From positions 2,170,001 to 2,234,000 of the forward strand of contig NZ_CP161805.1 in assembly GCF_040801785.1 (NCBI RefSeq): a DNA stretch of 64,000 nucleotides, given 5' to 3'. Of the stretch, positions 1 to 8,867 are shown in pieces. The notes under the pieces are model-generated. The model had not been told where the DNA came from, did no database searches, and saw only the letters and a list, made by a program, of their open reading frames with translations. A program made the position numbers and the translations under genes. Numbering within the stretch: the stretch's first letter is position 1; every line of letters starts with the position of its first letter. The DNA is from Sulfitobacter sp. LCG007 (GTDB lineage Bacteria; Pseudomonadota; Alphaproteobacteria; Rhodobacterales; Rhodobacteraceae).

Positions 1-2283
1 GATCCCCGCGCCGCCCTCGCGCTTCAGAACTACATCTCGCGCTATCCCCGCGATGCCGCCGCCTTCGATCTCGCCGGCGTCGAGCTGATGCGCAAGCAGG
101 ACACCCAGAAGGCCATCATCTCTTTCCGCAAGGGTCTGGTGCTCGAACCCGCGAATGTCTGGCTGCGGGCCAAACTGGGGGCCGCGCTCATCGTCGACGG
201 CCAGGCCGAACTGGGCGCGACCGAGCTCAAGGCCGCATTGCGGCTGGATCCGGACAATCCGCTTGCCCTGCGCCACCTTGCGCAGCTCGCTGTCCAGGCA
301 GACGACCTTCCCCTCGCGCTTCAGTACTCCCAACGTGCGCTGCGCGTCTTCGGACTGCCGGAGGGAACGGTCAACCAGGCGCATTTCGACCTTGCAGAGA
401 TCTACAGCCGCCTGCATCGACACCGTGACACGCTCGACCTTCTGCGGCCCGCCGTGACGAACCCCGATCTGTCCATCCCGGACCACGCCCGGCTCGAACT
501 TTACGGACGTTTTCTCGACGCCGCGATGGCGAAAGGCAAGGCCGACGACGCGCGTCTGGCCTACGAAGCTCTTGTCCCGCTGGTGAACCCCGAGGACCCG
601 AGGGTGATGCTGACCCGCGCGCGCCTGCTGAGGCTTGAAGGCGACACACAGGGATCACTGGCGCTGATCGACGATGCAAGCGCCGCGCACCCGGACATGG
701 CGACCCAGTTCCTGCCGGACCGGGCCGCGACGCTCAACGCCGCCGGTCGCTACACGGAAGCCGCTGTGGTCTGGTCCGGCCTCGCGGGACAGGCCCATGC
801 GGGCGACGAGGTCCCCTTTCTGCGCGAGGCCCTGCTTGCCGAGATCGCGGCTGGCGACCTGGAGGGTGCCGGCGATCGCGCACTTGCCCTCGGGCAGGAA
901 CACGCGGACCGTTTCGACCTTCGGATGCTGGCGATAGAGATCCTCGGGAAGACCGCCCGCACCGAGACAGCGCTGGAAGAGGCTCGGAAGCTGACCGCGG
1001 ACTTCCCTGACAACGCGGAAGCCTTCCGGATGCTTGGTGTGATCGCGGCGGCTTCGGGCGACAAGGCGGCTGGAAAGACCGCACTCGAGCGCTCACTGGA
1101 GATCGACCCGAAACAACCGCTGGTCTGGCTGACGCTCGCCGGCGTGATCCATGGACACGGCAGCTATGTCGGATCGGAAGGCCATGGCGAAGGCGGCCAT
1201 GAGGATGTCGAGGCGCTTCTCGCGCGCGCGATCGAGGCGAACCCGTCCGACGCCGACCTGCAGTCCGAGATCGGTCTCATGTATCTCTCGGACGGTCGGG
1301 TCGAAGAGGCCATCGCGCGCTTCGACGAGGCGGTGAAGAACAATCCTTCCCACATGGCCGGGCTCTCTCTCGGGGCCCTCGCCCGGGCGGATATCGATCA
1401 GGATCTCCAGACCGCGCAGGCGATGATCGAACGGGCAAGCGCCATGGCGCCCGACGAGGCGATCAACCAGGACATCATGGGCTGGACCCTCGTGCGCAAG
1501 GGCGAAATCGACAGCGGACTCGAGTTGCTCAACGCCGCCGCCGCAGCAGAACCGGACGACGTCACGATACAGTATCACCTCGGCGTCGCCCATCAGACGG
1601 CCGGCAACACGGATGCGGCGCGCGAGCATCTGTTGCGCGCGCTCGGCGGCCCGAACTACACCCATAACGTCGCCGACACCCGCGCCCGCTATGCCGCGCT
1701 TGCGCCGGAGCCTCCGGTCATTGTCGAAATGCACCGCATCGACGCCGGTTTCGAGGGTCAGCCGATCGGACGCATCGTGCTGGACGACATCGAAGGCGGA
1801 GTGCAGTTCACCGGAAAGCTCGAAGACCTGCCCGAGGGCGCCTATGCCTCTCATGTGCACGAATACGCCAATTGCGGCGCGGGAGCCAGCACCCCGGGCA
1901 GTCTTGCCGGCGCGCATTACGGACATGAGATGTCCGGCCACGATCACGGCGCCATGCAGGCACAGGCGCATGATGATGCTGCGAAGAAGCTGGCAGAACA
2001 TGACCACGCGGCGATGCAGACGGGCGGCCAGGACGATGGCAAGGACGGTGGCATCATCCAGGTGGCGGAACATGAACACGCGGCCATGGTGGCCGATGCT
2101 TCCGCGCTTCCCGTGGGCGATCTGCAGCCGTTCCGGGTAGCACCGGACGGAACGTCAGGAACAGTCTTTGAACATCGGCGCCTTGCCCTTGAGGATATCC
2201 GCGGGCGCGCATTGATGCTTCATCTGGGCGAGGACGTCGACGGAAAGAGCGGGGCCAAGATCGCCTGCGGAGTCATTCCCTGA
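1..2283 (+). CDS. TPR-repeat protein with C-terminal Cu/Zn superoxide dismutase-like domain (5' partial)
   Basis: The reading frame is already open at base 1, so the start lies upstream; the first in-window ATG (88) is internal. About 560 residues of TPR-like helical pairs (recurring motifs such as LDPDNPLALRHLAQLA, EIDPKQPLVWLTLAGV) resemble PEP-CTERM/PrsT-type TPR proteins. From about base 1720 the frame reads like a Cu/Zn SOD: GRIVLDD, GVQFTGKLEDLPEG, SHVHE (copper ligands, codons at 1852 and 1858), AGAHY (bridging His), VGDLQPF (zinc Asp), LMLHLGED (fourth copper His) and IACGVIP (disulfide Cys). The zinc ligand normally three residues before that Asp is Pro, and the usual active-site Arg is Lys (GAKIACG). 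A His/Met-rich insert with HDHGAM, HDHAAM and HEHAAM sits at about 1930-2095. A metal-binding or extracytoplasmic role is inferred; dismutase activity is uncertain. Confidence 0.8.
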   Translation, partial: DPRAALALQNYISRYPRDAAAFDLAGVELMRKQDTQKAIISFRKGLVLEPANVWLRAKLGAALIVDGQAELGATELKAALRLDPDNPLALRHLAQLAVQADDLPLALQYSQRALRVFGLPEGTVNQAHFDLAEIYSRLHRHRDTLDLLRPAVTNPDLSIPDHARLELYGRFLDAAMAKGKADDARLAYEALVPLVNPEDPRVMLTRARLLRLEGDTQGSLALIDDASAAHPDMATQFLPDRAATLNAAGRYTEAAVVWSGLAGQAHAGDEVPFLREALLAEIAAGDLEGAGDRALALGQEHADRFDLRMLAIEILGKTARTETALEEARKLTADFPDNAEAFRMLGVIAAASGDKAAGKTALERSLEIDPKQPLVWLTLAGVIHGHGSYVGSEGHGEGGHEDVEALLARAIEANPSDADLQSEIGLMYLSDGRVEEAIARFDEAVKNNPSHMAGLSLGALARADIDQDLQTAQAMIERASAMAPDEAINQDIMGWTLVRKGEIDSGLELLNAAAAAEPDDVTIQYHLGVAHQTAGNTDAAREHLLRALGGPNYTHNVADTRARYAALAPEPPVIVEMHRIDAGFEGQPIGRIVLDDIEGGVQFTGKLEDLPEGAYASHVHEYANCGAGASTPGSLAGAHYGHEMSGHDHGAMQAQAHDDAAKKLAEHDHAAMQTGGQDDGKDGGIIQVAEHEHAAMVADASALPVGDLQPFRVAPDGTSGTVFEHRRLALEDIRGRALMLHLGEDVDGKSGAKIACGVIP

Positions 2284-2311
2284 TCCGCACCGGAACTGAC
2301 CTTCCATGAAG

Positions 2312-2347
2312 AAAGCGGGCCGCCTTCCCCAAGGCGGCCCGCTTTTT
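2312..2347. terminator. Rho-independent terminator, probably bidirectional
   Basis: A 15-bp perfect stem (2312-2326 with 2331-2345) closes a CCCC loop. It is followed by T-rich sequence on the plus strand and, because the stem starts with AAA, also on the minus strand. It lies between the convergent TPR-SOD and trigger factor genes. Confidence 0.9.
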
Positions 2348-2380
2348 ATCGTTCGCGCGTCCGGGGGTCGCGCCGAGGCC

Positions 2381-3712
2381 TCAGAGCTCGTCGAGTTCCT
2401 CGACCGCCTTCTGCAGTTCTTCCTTGGTCACGGCCTTTTCGGACACCTTCGCATTCGCGAAGATGTGATCGACGACCTTGTCCTCATAGAGCGGCGCACG
2501 CAGCTGCTGCTGCATCTGCTGGTTCTGCTGCACGAATTCAAAGAACTGCCGTTCCTGCCCGGGGTACTGGCGGGCCTGGCTCATGATCGCCTGCGTCATC
2601 TCGGCGTCGGAAACCGTGACTTCCGCCTTCTGGCCAAGCTCTGCCAGAAGCAGCCCGAGACGCACGCGACGGATGGCGAGCTTGCGGTGTTCTTCGGTCG
2701 TCTCGATCTCACCGTGATCGTGCCCGTGGTGATCGGGGTTCTCCTCGTGCCAGAGCTGGTGCGCGATCTGGTTCGCCTCGGCGTCGACCAGCGACGGTGG
2801 CAGATCGAAGCTGACAAGTGCGTCGAGCTTGTCGAGCAGGCCGCGCTTCTGGACCGCCCGGGCCGCGCCGGCGTATTCCGCCTCGAGCCGTTCCGCGATC
2901 TGCCCACGCAGCGCGGCAAGATCTTCCGCCCCGAACTTCTTGGCCAGTTCGTCATCGATCTCGGCGGGGACGGGTTCCTTCACCTCCTTGATCGTGCAGT
3001 CGAAGGTCGCTTCCTTGCCCTTCAGATTCTCGGCCTGGTAATTCTCGGGGAAGCTGACCGTAACGGTCTTCTCCTCGCCCGCCTTGACCCCGACGAGCTG
3101 TTCCTCGAAGCCCGGAATGAACGAGTTCGAGCCCAGCACCAGCGGATAGTCCTCGGCCGACCCGCCGTCGAAGGGCTCGCCGTCGATCTTGCCGACGAAA
3201 TCCATCACGACCTGATCCCCGTCCTTCGCCTTGGAATTCGCCTTGCGCGGTTTGAAGTCCTGCGCGGTTTCGGCGAGATTGCCGAGCGCCTCGTCGATGG
3301 CGGCATCCTCAGCCTTGACCGTGAGCTTCTCGAGCTCGATGCCCGAAAAGTCGACTTCCGGGATCTCCGGCAGCGCCTCGTAGGACATCTCGACCTCGAC
3401 GTCGTCGCCTTCCTTCCAGTCCTCGTTGGTCATCTTGACCGAGGGCTGCATCGCCGGACGGTCGCCGGTCTTCTCGAAATGCTCGGACATGGCGCCGTCG
3501 ATGCTTTCCTGCATCGCCTCGCCCATCACCCGCGGACCCACCTGTTTCTTCAGAAGCGCCATGGGAACCTTGCCCTTGCGAAAGCCCTTCATCTCGATCT
3601 GCGGCTGCGCCTCGGCCAGCTTCTCGTTGACCTTGGCCTCCAGTTCCGCCGCGCTCAGCTTGATGACGTAGCCGCGTTTCAGACCTTCGTTCAGCGTCTC
3701 GGTGACCTGCAT
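2381..3712 (-). CDS. tig: Trigger factor (ribosome-associated chaperone, peptidyl-prolyl isomerase)
   Basis: Trigger factor binds the ribosome near the exit tunnel and folds nascent chains. The 443-residue length is typical. The N-terminal domain carries the ribosome-docking signature GFRKGKVP at residues 43-50. An FKBP-type PPIase domain follows at about 150-245 ([25 protein letters not shown]), then a helical C-terminal arm domain. The ATG at 3712 gives the family-typical N-terminus MQVTETL. It stands alone, convergent with the upstream gene. Confidence 0.97.
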   Translation of the reverse strand: MQVTETLNEGLKRGYVIKLSAAELEAKVNEKLAEAQPQIEMKGFRKGKVPMALLKKQVGPRVMGEAMQESIDGAMSEHFEKTGDRPAMQPSVKMTNEDWKEGDDVEVEMSYEALPEIPEVDFSGIELEKLTVKAEDAAIDEALGNLAETAQDFKPRKANSKAKDGDQVVMDFVGKIDGEPFDGGSAEDYPLVLGSNSFIPGFEEQLVGVKAGEEKTVTVSFPENYQAENLKGKEATFDCTIKEVKEPVPAEIDDELAKKFGAEDLAALRGQIAERLEAEYAGAARAVQKRGLLDKLDALVSFDLPPSLVDAEANQIAHQLWHEENPDHHGHDHGEIETTEEHRKLAIRRVRLGLLLAELGQKAEVTVSDAEMTQAIMSQARQYPGQERQFFEFVQQNQQMQQQLRAPLYEDKVVDHIFANAKVSEKAVTKEELQKAVEELDEL

Positions 3713-3923
3713 GTATGCTCCATAACGTCATGGGCGCCCCGGGGGCCGGGCCGCATCCTCAAATTTGCGTCCTTCTATTTGCAGCAACGCCCCTGTGCAA
3801 GGGGTGGAGGGGGAATGCCCGCGGGGATTTGCGCCCGATCACCGCAGACACCGAGTTTTCCCGGCAGACCGGTTGCGAAGCCTGTAAGCTTACCCCTGCA
3901 TTTGCCGGGAAGGAGTGGCGCAC

Positions 3924-4313
3924 ATGGATACGTTCGACGAGGACCTCTTCGCGAAGGGGCTCGAGCGCAGGCGGGCCACGCTGGGCGCGCAGTACGTGGA
4001 CCGGAATCTCGAAGCCGCGGACGATTTCACCCGCCCCTTCCAGGAAGCGATGACCGCCTGGTGTTGGGGCTTCGGCTGGGGCGATGACGTCATCGACGCC
4101 AAGACGCGCTCGATGATGAACCTCGCGATGATCGGGGCACTGGGAAAGATGCAGGAATGGGAAATCCATTGCCGGGGCGCGCTCGGCAACGGCGTGAGCC
4201 GCGACGAAATCCGCGCCATCATCCATGTTGTCGGAATATATTGCGGCGTTCCACAGGCGCTCGAATGCTTCCGCGTCGCCCGCAAGGTTCTCGACGCAGA
4301 GACGGAGGCCTGA
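3924..4313 (+). CDS. Carboxymuconolactone decarboxylase family protein (PcaC-like)
   Basis: About 129 residues of the AhpD/CMD fold, matching 4-carboxymuconolactone decarboxylase-type single-domain proteins: EWEIHCRGALGNGVSRDEI followed by IIHVVGIYCGVPQALE. It has no CxxC redox pair, which favours a PcaC-like decarboxylase or lactone enzyme over a peroxidase. ATG 3924 is preferred over GTG 3915 because GGGAAGGA at 3907-3914 is well spaced for it. No other protocatechuate genes lie nearby, so the substrate is unknown. Confidence 0.8.
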   Translation: MDTFDEDLFAKGLERRRATLGAQYVDRNLEAADDFTRPFQEAMTAWCWGFGWGDDVIDAKTRSMMNLAMIGALGKMQEWEIHCRGALGNGVSRDEIRAIIHVVGIYCGVPQALECFRVARKVLDAETEA

Positions 4314-4399
4314 GCAGGCAGGGGGCATCCCATTCGGGCTTTCCCGCCCGGATGGCGCGCGTTAGCGTCGCGTGGACCGCAATTCGATGGCGACCGGAC

Positions 4400-5275
4400 A
4401 TGAAGATAATCCTGCACGCGGGCGCGCATTTCACCGAGGAAGACCGCCTGATGAAATGCCTCTTGCGCAACAAGCCCGATTTCGCGCGGCGCGGTGTGTC
4501 CGTCCCCGGGCCGGGACGTTATCGCCAGCTCTTGCGCGACAGCCTTTCGGCACTGCGCGACTCGCCCGCATCGCAAGAGTCGCCGGACATCCTTCTCGAC
4601 GCCATTCTGGACGACGAGAAGGCGCGGCGGCTGGTGCTGTCCAACGCGAACCTCTTTGCCGCGCCCCGTGGCGCGCTGCGTGGCGGGATGATCTACGCCA
4701 GTGCGCCGGAACGGCTGCGGCAGGTCGCAGCGCTTTTCTCGGGGATCGAGATCCGCCTCTTCATGGCCCTGCGCAACCCGGCAAGCTTCGTTCCCGCCTG
4801 TTTCAGCCAATCCCGGCTGGACGACGTCGCCGCGTTCCTCGATTGCGCCGATCCGCGCAGCCTGCGCTGGTCCGACACGCTGATCGCGATCCGCGAAGCG
4901 TTGCCGGATCTTCCCATGACGATCTGGTGCAGCGAGGACGCGCCCCTGCTCTGGGGACAGATCATCCGCGAAATGGCGGGGCTGGGAGAGCATGACGAGA
5001 TCACCGGCGGTTTCGACCTGCTCGCCTCGATCATGACCCCGCAGGGAATGGCGCGTTTCAAGTCCTATCTGGAAGAACATGACGATCTGCCGGAGGCCAG
5101 CAGGCGCCGGGTCATGCGCGCATTCCTGGACCGTTTCGCGATCGAGGAAGCGCTGGAGGAAGAAATCGACATGCCCCACTGGACACAGGACCTTGTCGCG
5201 GAAATGACCGATACCTATGACCGCGACATGCTGCGTATCGAGTCGATACCGAACCTGCGGCTGCTGCTGCCGTGA
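4400..5275 (+). CDS. Hypothetical protein, possibly sulfotransferase-like
   Basis: About 291 residues. ATG 4400 is chosen because protein-like sequence starts there (MKIILHAGAHFTEEDRL); the frame is open upstream to 4157 but overlaps the previous gene. The N-terminal strand and turn 'IILHAGAH' recalls the IVLHVGxHKTGST start of bacterial sulfotransferase-family proteins, but the phosphosulfate-binding Lys/Ser/Thr residues are replaced by FTEED, so catalysis is doubtful. Later LFMALRNPASFV resembles the family's RNP-type 3'-phosphate motif. Function unknown. Confidence 0.65.
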   Translation: MKIILHAGAHFTEEDRLMKCLLRNKPDFARRGVSVPGPGRYRQLLRDSLSALRDSPASQESPDILLDAILDDEKARRLVLSNANLFAAPRGALRGGMIYASAPERLRQVAALFSGIEIRLFMALRNPASFVPACFSQSRLDDVAAFLDCADPRSLRWSDTLIAIREALPDLPMTIWCSEDAPLLWGQIIREMAGLGEHDEITGGFDLLASIMTPQGMARFKSYLEEHDDLPEASRRRVMRAFLDRFAIEEALEEEIDMPHWTQDLVAEMTDTYDRDMLRIESIPNLRLLLP

Positions 5276-5279
5276 CCGG

Positions 5280-5999
5280 TCAACCCCGGCGACCGGCCCC
5301 GATCAGCGACCAGATCACCAGACCCACATAGAAAAGCGTCCCCAGCACCAGCGTCACCCAGGGATAGGTCAGCACGGCCGCTCCGGTGAAGGCGAAGGCC
5401 ACCAGGACATAGCGAACCCCGTCGCGCGGAATGTTCAGCGTCTTGAACGACCATGTCGGAATGCGGCTGATCAGCAGCCCCCCGATCAGCGCCATGTAGA
5501 TCGCCAGCAGATGCCCGTGGATGATCGGCCCGCTGTCGGTCGCGAAGGACAGGAACATCGGCCACAGCACCAGCATCGCACCCGCGGGGCTCGGGATGCC
5601 AACGAAGTATTCGTCCTCGCGCGCCTCGCCGGACTTTGCCGTGACGTTGAAGCGCGCCAGCCGCAGGACGCAGCAGACGGCATAGACCAGCACCGCGATC
5701 CAGCCTACGCGCGGCGTCTCGTCCAGCGCCCAGAAATACAGAAGCAGCCCCGGCGCCACGCCGAAGTTCAGGAAATCGGCCAGCGAGTCGAGTTCGGCCC
5801 CCACGGCGCTGTCGCTGTCGAGCAACCTGGCAAGCCGGCCGTCCAGCCCGTCGAGCAAGGCGGCAAGCAGGATCAGGAGCACCGCGAGTTCGAAGTTGCC
5901 CTGCAGTCCATAACGGATCGATGTCAGTCCGGCGCAGATCGCCGTCACCGTCATCAGGTTCGGCAGGATGTTCGTCAGCGGGACATCGGGGCGTGCCAT
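5280..5999 (-). CDS. pssA: CDP-diacylglycerol--serine O-phosphatidyltransferase
   Basis: Makes phosphatidylserine from CDP-diacylglycerol and serine at the inner membrane. The 239-residue protein has several hydrophobic segments and a perfect CDP-alcohol phosphotransferase motif at residues 50-75: D50, D53-G54, A57-R58, G67, D71, D75. Its start lies 3 bases from the end of psd, so the two form an operon psd-pssA that carries out the committed steps to phosphatidylethanolamine. Confidence 0.96.
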   Translation of the reverse strand: MARPDVPLTNILPNLMTVTAICAGLTSIRYGLQGNFELAVLLILLAALLDGLDGRLARLLDSDSAVGAELDSLADFLNFGVAPGLLLYFWALDETPRVGWIAVLVYAVCCVLRLARFNVTAKSGEAREDEYFVGIPSPAGAMLVLWPMFLSFATDSGPIIHGHLLAIYMALIGGLLISRIPTWSFKTLNIPRDGVRYVLVAFAFTGAAVLTYPWVTLVLGTLFYVGLVIWSLIGAGRRG

Positions 6000-6002
6000 G
6001 CC

Positions 6003-6668
6003 TCAGACCCCGCCCAGACGGGCGATCACCGTCTCGCCGGCCACCATCGTCTGGCCCAGCCGCACCTCAGGTTCGACGCCCTCGGGCAGATAGACGTCGA
6101 GGCGCGAACCGAACCGGATGAGGCCGAACCGCTCACCCGTCTCGACGGTGCTGCCGGGCTTGACCCAGCACACGATCCGCCGCGCCACCAGGCCCGCGAT
6201 CTGGACCACGGCGATGCTGCGCCCGTCAGCCATCTCGATCGCCAGCGAATTGCGTTCGTTGTCCTCGCTCGCCTTGTCGAGCGACGCATTGAGGAACTTG
6301 CCCGGACGGTAGGCGACCGCCGTCACCCGGCCCGACACGGGCGCGCGGTTCACATGGCAGTTGAACACGTTCATGAAAACGCTGACGCGCGTCAGCGCGA
6401 CGTCGGGAAGTCCAAGTTCCTTCGGCGGCACCGCAGGCTCGATCAGCGACACCACGCCATCCGCCGGACTCGTGACCAGATCGCTTCCCAGCGGCGTCAC
6501 GCGCTCCGGGTCGCGGAAGAAGTAATAGCACCAGACCGTCAGACCGAGGGCGATCCAGCCGAGCGGTTTCCAGATCAGGAAGAGAACGATCGCAACGACC
6601 GCGAAGACCCCGACAAAGACCCGGCCCTCCGGGTGCATCGGCTTTATGAAGGTATCGCGCATGCGCAT
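6003..6668 (-). CDS. psd: Phosphatidylserine decarboxylase proenzyme
   Basis: Converts phosphatidylserine to phosphatidylethanolamine using a pyruvoyl group formed by self-cleavage. About 221 residues, the short PSD type. The maturation site is the Gly-Ser pair in [11 protein letters not shown] near residue 187. An N-terminal membrane stretch ([17 protein letters not shown]) and the FFRDPER and SPADG motifs are present. ATG 6668 is chosen because GAAGGAGA lies about 10 bases upstream; ATG 6662 and GTG 6695 are alternatives. First gene of the psd-pssA operon. Confidence 0.95.
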   Translation of the reverse strand: MRMRDTFIKPMHPEGRVFVGVFAVVAIVLFLIWKPLGWIALGLTVWCYYFFRDPERVTPLGSDLVTSPADGVVSLIEPAVPPKELGLPDVALTRVSVFMNVFNCHVNRAPVSGRVTAVAYRPGKFLNASLDKASEDNERNSLAIEMADGRSIAVVQIAGLVARRIVCWVKPGSTVETGERFGLIRFGSRLDVYLPEGVEPEVRLGQTMVAGETVIARLGGV

Positions 6669-6747
6669 CTGGGCTGTTTCTCCTTCGCGGACCACCTAGC
6701 TCGGGGGCGGAAGAGGACAACGCCCGACCCCGCCCCGGCGGACCTTG

Positions 6748-7029
6748 CTACATTCCGAGAGCCTGCTTGTACATCTCGAGAACCGCTTCCTCCTCGGCGA
6801 TGTCGTCGGGCTCGCGCTTGCGCAGCGAAATCACCTTGCGCAGGACCTTGGTATCATAACCGCGCGACTTGGCCTCTGCCATCACCTCTTTCTGCTGCTC
6901 GGCGAGGTCCTTCTTCTCCGCATCGAGCCGTTCGATGCGTTCGACGAACTGGCGCAACTCGTTTGCGGTGACGCGATAGGTCGCGTCCTTCTGGGACTCG
7001 ATGATGTCGTCGGGGGCACTGTCGCTCAT
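6748..7029 (-). CDS. gapR: GapR-family nucleoid-associated protein (DUF2312)
   Basis: 93 residues matching the GapR/DUF2312 family found across Alphaproteobacteria, shown in Caulobacter to bind overtwisted DNA and stimulate topoisomerases. The N-terminal half is a charged coiled coil (ELRQFVERIERLDAEKKDL), and the basic segment AEAKSRGYDTKVLRKVISLRK is the DNA-binding region. It is monocistronic here, with ATG preceded by an AGGAG-type site. Confidence 0.9.
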   Translation of the reverse strand: MSDSAPDDIIESQKDATYRVTANELRQFVERIERLDAEKKDLAEQQKEVMAEAKSRGYDTKVLRKVISLRKREPDDIAEEEAVLEMYKQALGM

Positions 7030-7184
7030 GTCAGCTCCTCTTGGCGGGTGCGTTGTGGGGGTCGGGTCTGACTATCCGCGCGCAGGCCCGCCCGCAAGCA
7101 TCTTCACCCGGTCTTGCGCGCCGCGCGTCATCTTCCGGCGCGCAGGCGCTTGCCAGTGCCGCGCGCATTCGCTAGCCGGTGAAA

Positions 7185-7427
7185 ATGGACAGTTCAGCCC
7201 CCTCCCCGATCTTCGACATGCTCCTCTGGGGCGGCGCCGCGGTTTCGCTGTTCGGCCTCGCCGGGATCATCTGGTGCATCTTTCGCGTCTCCCGGGCAAA
7301 GCGCCTGGGTCTCGACGACGCCCAGATGAAGGAGCTGATACGGTCCGTGCTGCCGGTGAACCTCGGCGCCCTGTTCCTGTCGGTGATCGGCCTGATGATG
7401 GTCATCCTTGGCATATCGCTCGGCTGA
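7185..7427 (+). CDS. Small two-helix membrane protein, function unknown
   Basis: About 80 residues. Two hydrophobic segments (MLLWGGAAVSLFGLAGIIWCIF and LGALFLSVIGLMMVILGI) flank a short charged loop, so an inner membrane hairpin is likely. GTG 7179 or ATG 7185 could start it. Codon use fits the neighbours. It lies 95 bases upstream of the YeeE/YedE genes but appears outside their operator. No family recognised. Confidence 0.6.
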   Translation: MDSSAPSPIFDMLLWGGAAVSLFGLAGIIWCIFRVSRAKRLGLDDAQMKELIRSVLPVNLGALFLSVIGLMMVILGISLG

Positions 7428-7442
7428 ACGCCGGGGCTTGAA

Positions 7443-7464
7443 ACATATTCAAGAATTGATATGT
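7443..7464. promoter_or_regulatory. AT-rich imperfect palindrome, candidate operator of the sulfur-import operon
   Basis: A 22-base near-palindrome with outer arms ACATAT and ATATGT and inner CAA/TTG pairing (one extra T on the left) sits 58 bases upstream of the first YeeE/YedE gene. It is strikingly AT-rich in a GC-rich context. BigR/SqrR-type ArsR repressors bind such sites upstream of related genes; that this is such a site is inference. No ArsR gene lies nearby. Confidence 0.45.
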
Positions 7465-7521
7465 ATTGCGTGGCGGTGCCGCAGCGCGTCTGAGCGGCGT
7501 CAGGATACGGGAGAGAGCGTC

Positions 7522-7947
7522 ATGCCGGCGGACTGGATCTGGGGTATTGTCGGAGGCGGACTGATCGGCCTCGCCGGAGCGGTCTACCTGCTCGGCAACG
7601 GGCGCATCATGGGCGCAAGCGGAATAATCGGCTCGCTGGTCGACGGCTCGGCGCGCGATGCAGCGCTTGAGCGCCTTTGCTTCCTTGCGGGTCTCGTCGC
7701 GGTGCCTGCGGTCTTGCAATGGGCGGGCGGCGCGGCGGTCGACACCAACATCCCCGGCAACTGGGCAATCGTGATACTCGCCGGTCTCCTTGTGGGCATC
7801 GGCACGCGGATTGGCAGTGGCTGCACGTCGGGCCACGGAATCTGCGGCATCTCGCGCCTGTCACGCCGCGGCATCGTCGCCACGCTCGTCTACATGGCCG
7901 CGGGCGCGCTTGCCGTCACCTTCGGCCGCACCGTCCTGGGGATCTGA
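7522..7947 (+). CDS. YeeE/YedE-family sulfur transporter, N-terminal half protein
   Basis: About 141 residues with four to five hydrophobic helices. The signature GSGCTSGHGICG holds the conserved cysteine of YeeE-type thiosulfate importers, in which Cys residues pass the sulfur species through the membrane. Only half of a full-length YeeE is present; the next gene supplies the other half. ATG 7522 follows GGGAGAG. It starts a four-gene sulfur and amino-acid cluster ending at 9740. Confidence 0.88.
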   Translation: MPADWIWGIVGGGLIGLAGAVYLLGNGRIMGASGIIGSLVDGSARDAALERLCFLAGLVAVPAVLQWAGGAAVDTNIPGNWAIVILAGLLVGIGTRIGSGCTSGHGICGISRLSRRGIVATLVYMAAGALAVTFGRTVLGI

Positions 7948-7950
7948 TCC

Positions 7951-8382
7951 ATGCGCCTTCTCATCGCAACCGTCGCGGGCGGCCTCTTCGGCGCCGGCCT
8001 GCATCTGTCGGGCATGACCAACACCGAAAGGACCCGGGGATTTCTCGATGTCTTCGGCGCGTGGGATCCGACCCTCGCATTCGTCATGGGCGGGGCGCTT
8101 CTGCCCATGGCCCTTGCCTGGCGTCTCACTTCCGGCCGCGCACCGCTCTCGGGCGGCACCTTCCCGGGTCCCGCCGGAACCGGGATCAACCGCTCGCTTG
8201 TCACGGGCGCCCTGCTCTTTGGCGCGGGCTGGGGCCTTGTCGGGCTTTGCCCCGGCCCGGCCATCGCCTCGCTCAGCTACGGCGGGACCGGCGGCCTTGT
8301 CTTCCTGGCGGCCATGCTCGCCGGCATGTGGGCGGCGCCCCCCTTTCGCAACCGTCTAGACAGGGCTGCGGCGCTGACGTAA
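7951..8382 (+). CDS. YeeE/YedE-family sulfur transporter, C-terminal half protein (DUF6691 type)
   Basis: 143 residues starting 3 bases after the previous gene, so translation is probably coupled. Hydrophobic helices and GWGLVGLCPGPAIASL supply the second conserved cysteine motif. With the partner protein it would form the complete sulfur-transport fold. Split pairs of this kind are known from PmpA/PmpB-type systems. Confidence 0.88.
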   Translation: MRLLIATVAGGLFGAGLHLSGMTNTERTRGFLDVFGAWDPTLAFVMGGALLPMALAWRLTSGRAPLSGGTFPGPAGTGINRSLVTGALLFGAGWGLVGLCPGPAIASLSYGGTGGLVFLAAMLAGMWAAPPFRNRLDRAAALT

Positions 8383-8393
8383 CCCTTGGCCCC

Positions 8394-8819
8394 ATGGACA
8401 TTCGCCAGATCACGCCCCGCTTCTACGCCGCCCCGCAGATCTCGGCCGAGGACATGCCTGAACTGGCCGCGGCAGGGATTGCCCTGATCATCTGCAACCG
8501 TCCCGACGCGGAGGTTCCGCCCAGCCATCAGGCCGATGCAATCCGCAAGGCGGCCGAGGCGGCGGGCATCGCCTTCGCGGTGCAGCCGCTTACCCACCAG
8601 ACCATGACCCCTGACGTGATCGCCCGGAACAAGGCGCTGGCCGACGCGGCCGAGGGCCCCGTGCTGGCCTATTGCGCCTCCGGCACACGCTCCACCATCG
8701 CCTGGGCGCTGGGTTGTGCGGGCGACATGCCGGTCGACGACATCATCGCCGCGGCGCGCCAGGGCGGTTACGACCTGAGCAACCTGCGCCCGGCGCTTGA
8801 AGGCCATGCCCGCGGCTGA
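8394..8819 (+). CDS. TIGR01244/DUF442 family sulfurtransferase (BLH-like phosphatase fold)
   Basis: 141 residues with a dual-specificity-phosphatase/rhodanese-like active loop, YCASGTRSTIAWAL, in which Cys is the expected sulfur acceptor. The N-terminus, RQITPRFYAAPQISAEDMPELAAAGI, is characteristic of the BLH domain found in bigR operons. It lies 11 bases after the transporter pair and probably handles the imported sulfur. ATG 8394 has no strong ribosome-binding site, consistent with coupling to the upstream gene. Confidence 0.88.
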   Translation: MDIRQITPRFYAAPQISAEDMPELAAAGIALIICNRPDAEVPPSHQADAIRKAAEAAGIAFAVQPLTHQTMTPDVIARNKALADAAEGPVLAYCASGTRSTIAWALGCAGDMPVDDIIAAARQGGYDLSNLRPALEGHARG

Positions 8820-8867
8820 CGTCGCGCCGGGCAGCACGAAACAATCGTTTTGCGGGGAGGGCAGGAC

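Noticed and set aside
2306-4087. 593-codon plus-strand open frame across the trigger factor gene
   Set aside because: It is antisense to a full-length trigger factor with clear motifs; long antisense frames are common at this GC content.
5217-6971. 584-codon plus-strand open frame opposite pssA-psd
   Set aside because: Low-complexity Arg/His/Asp-rich translation, and both minus-strand genes are unmistakable.
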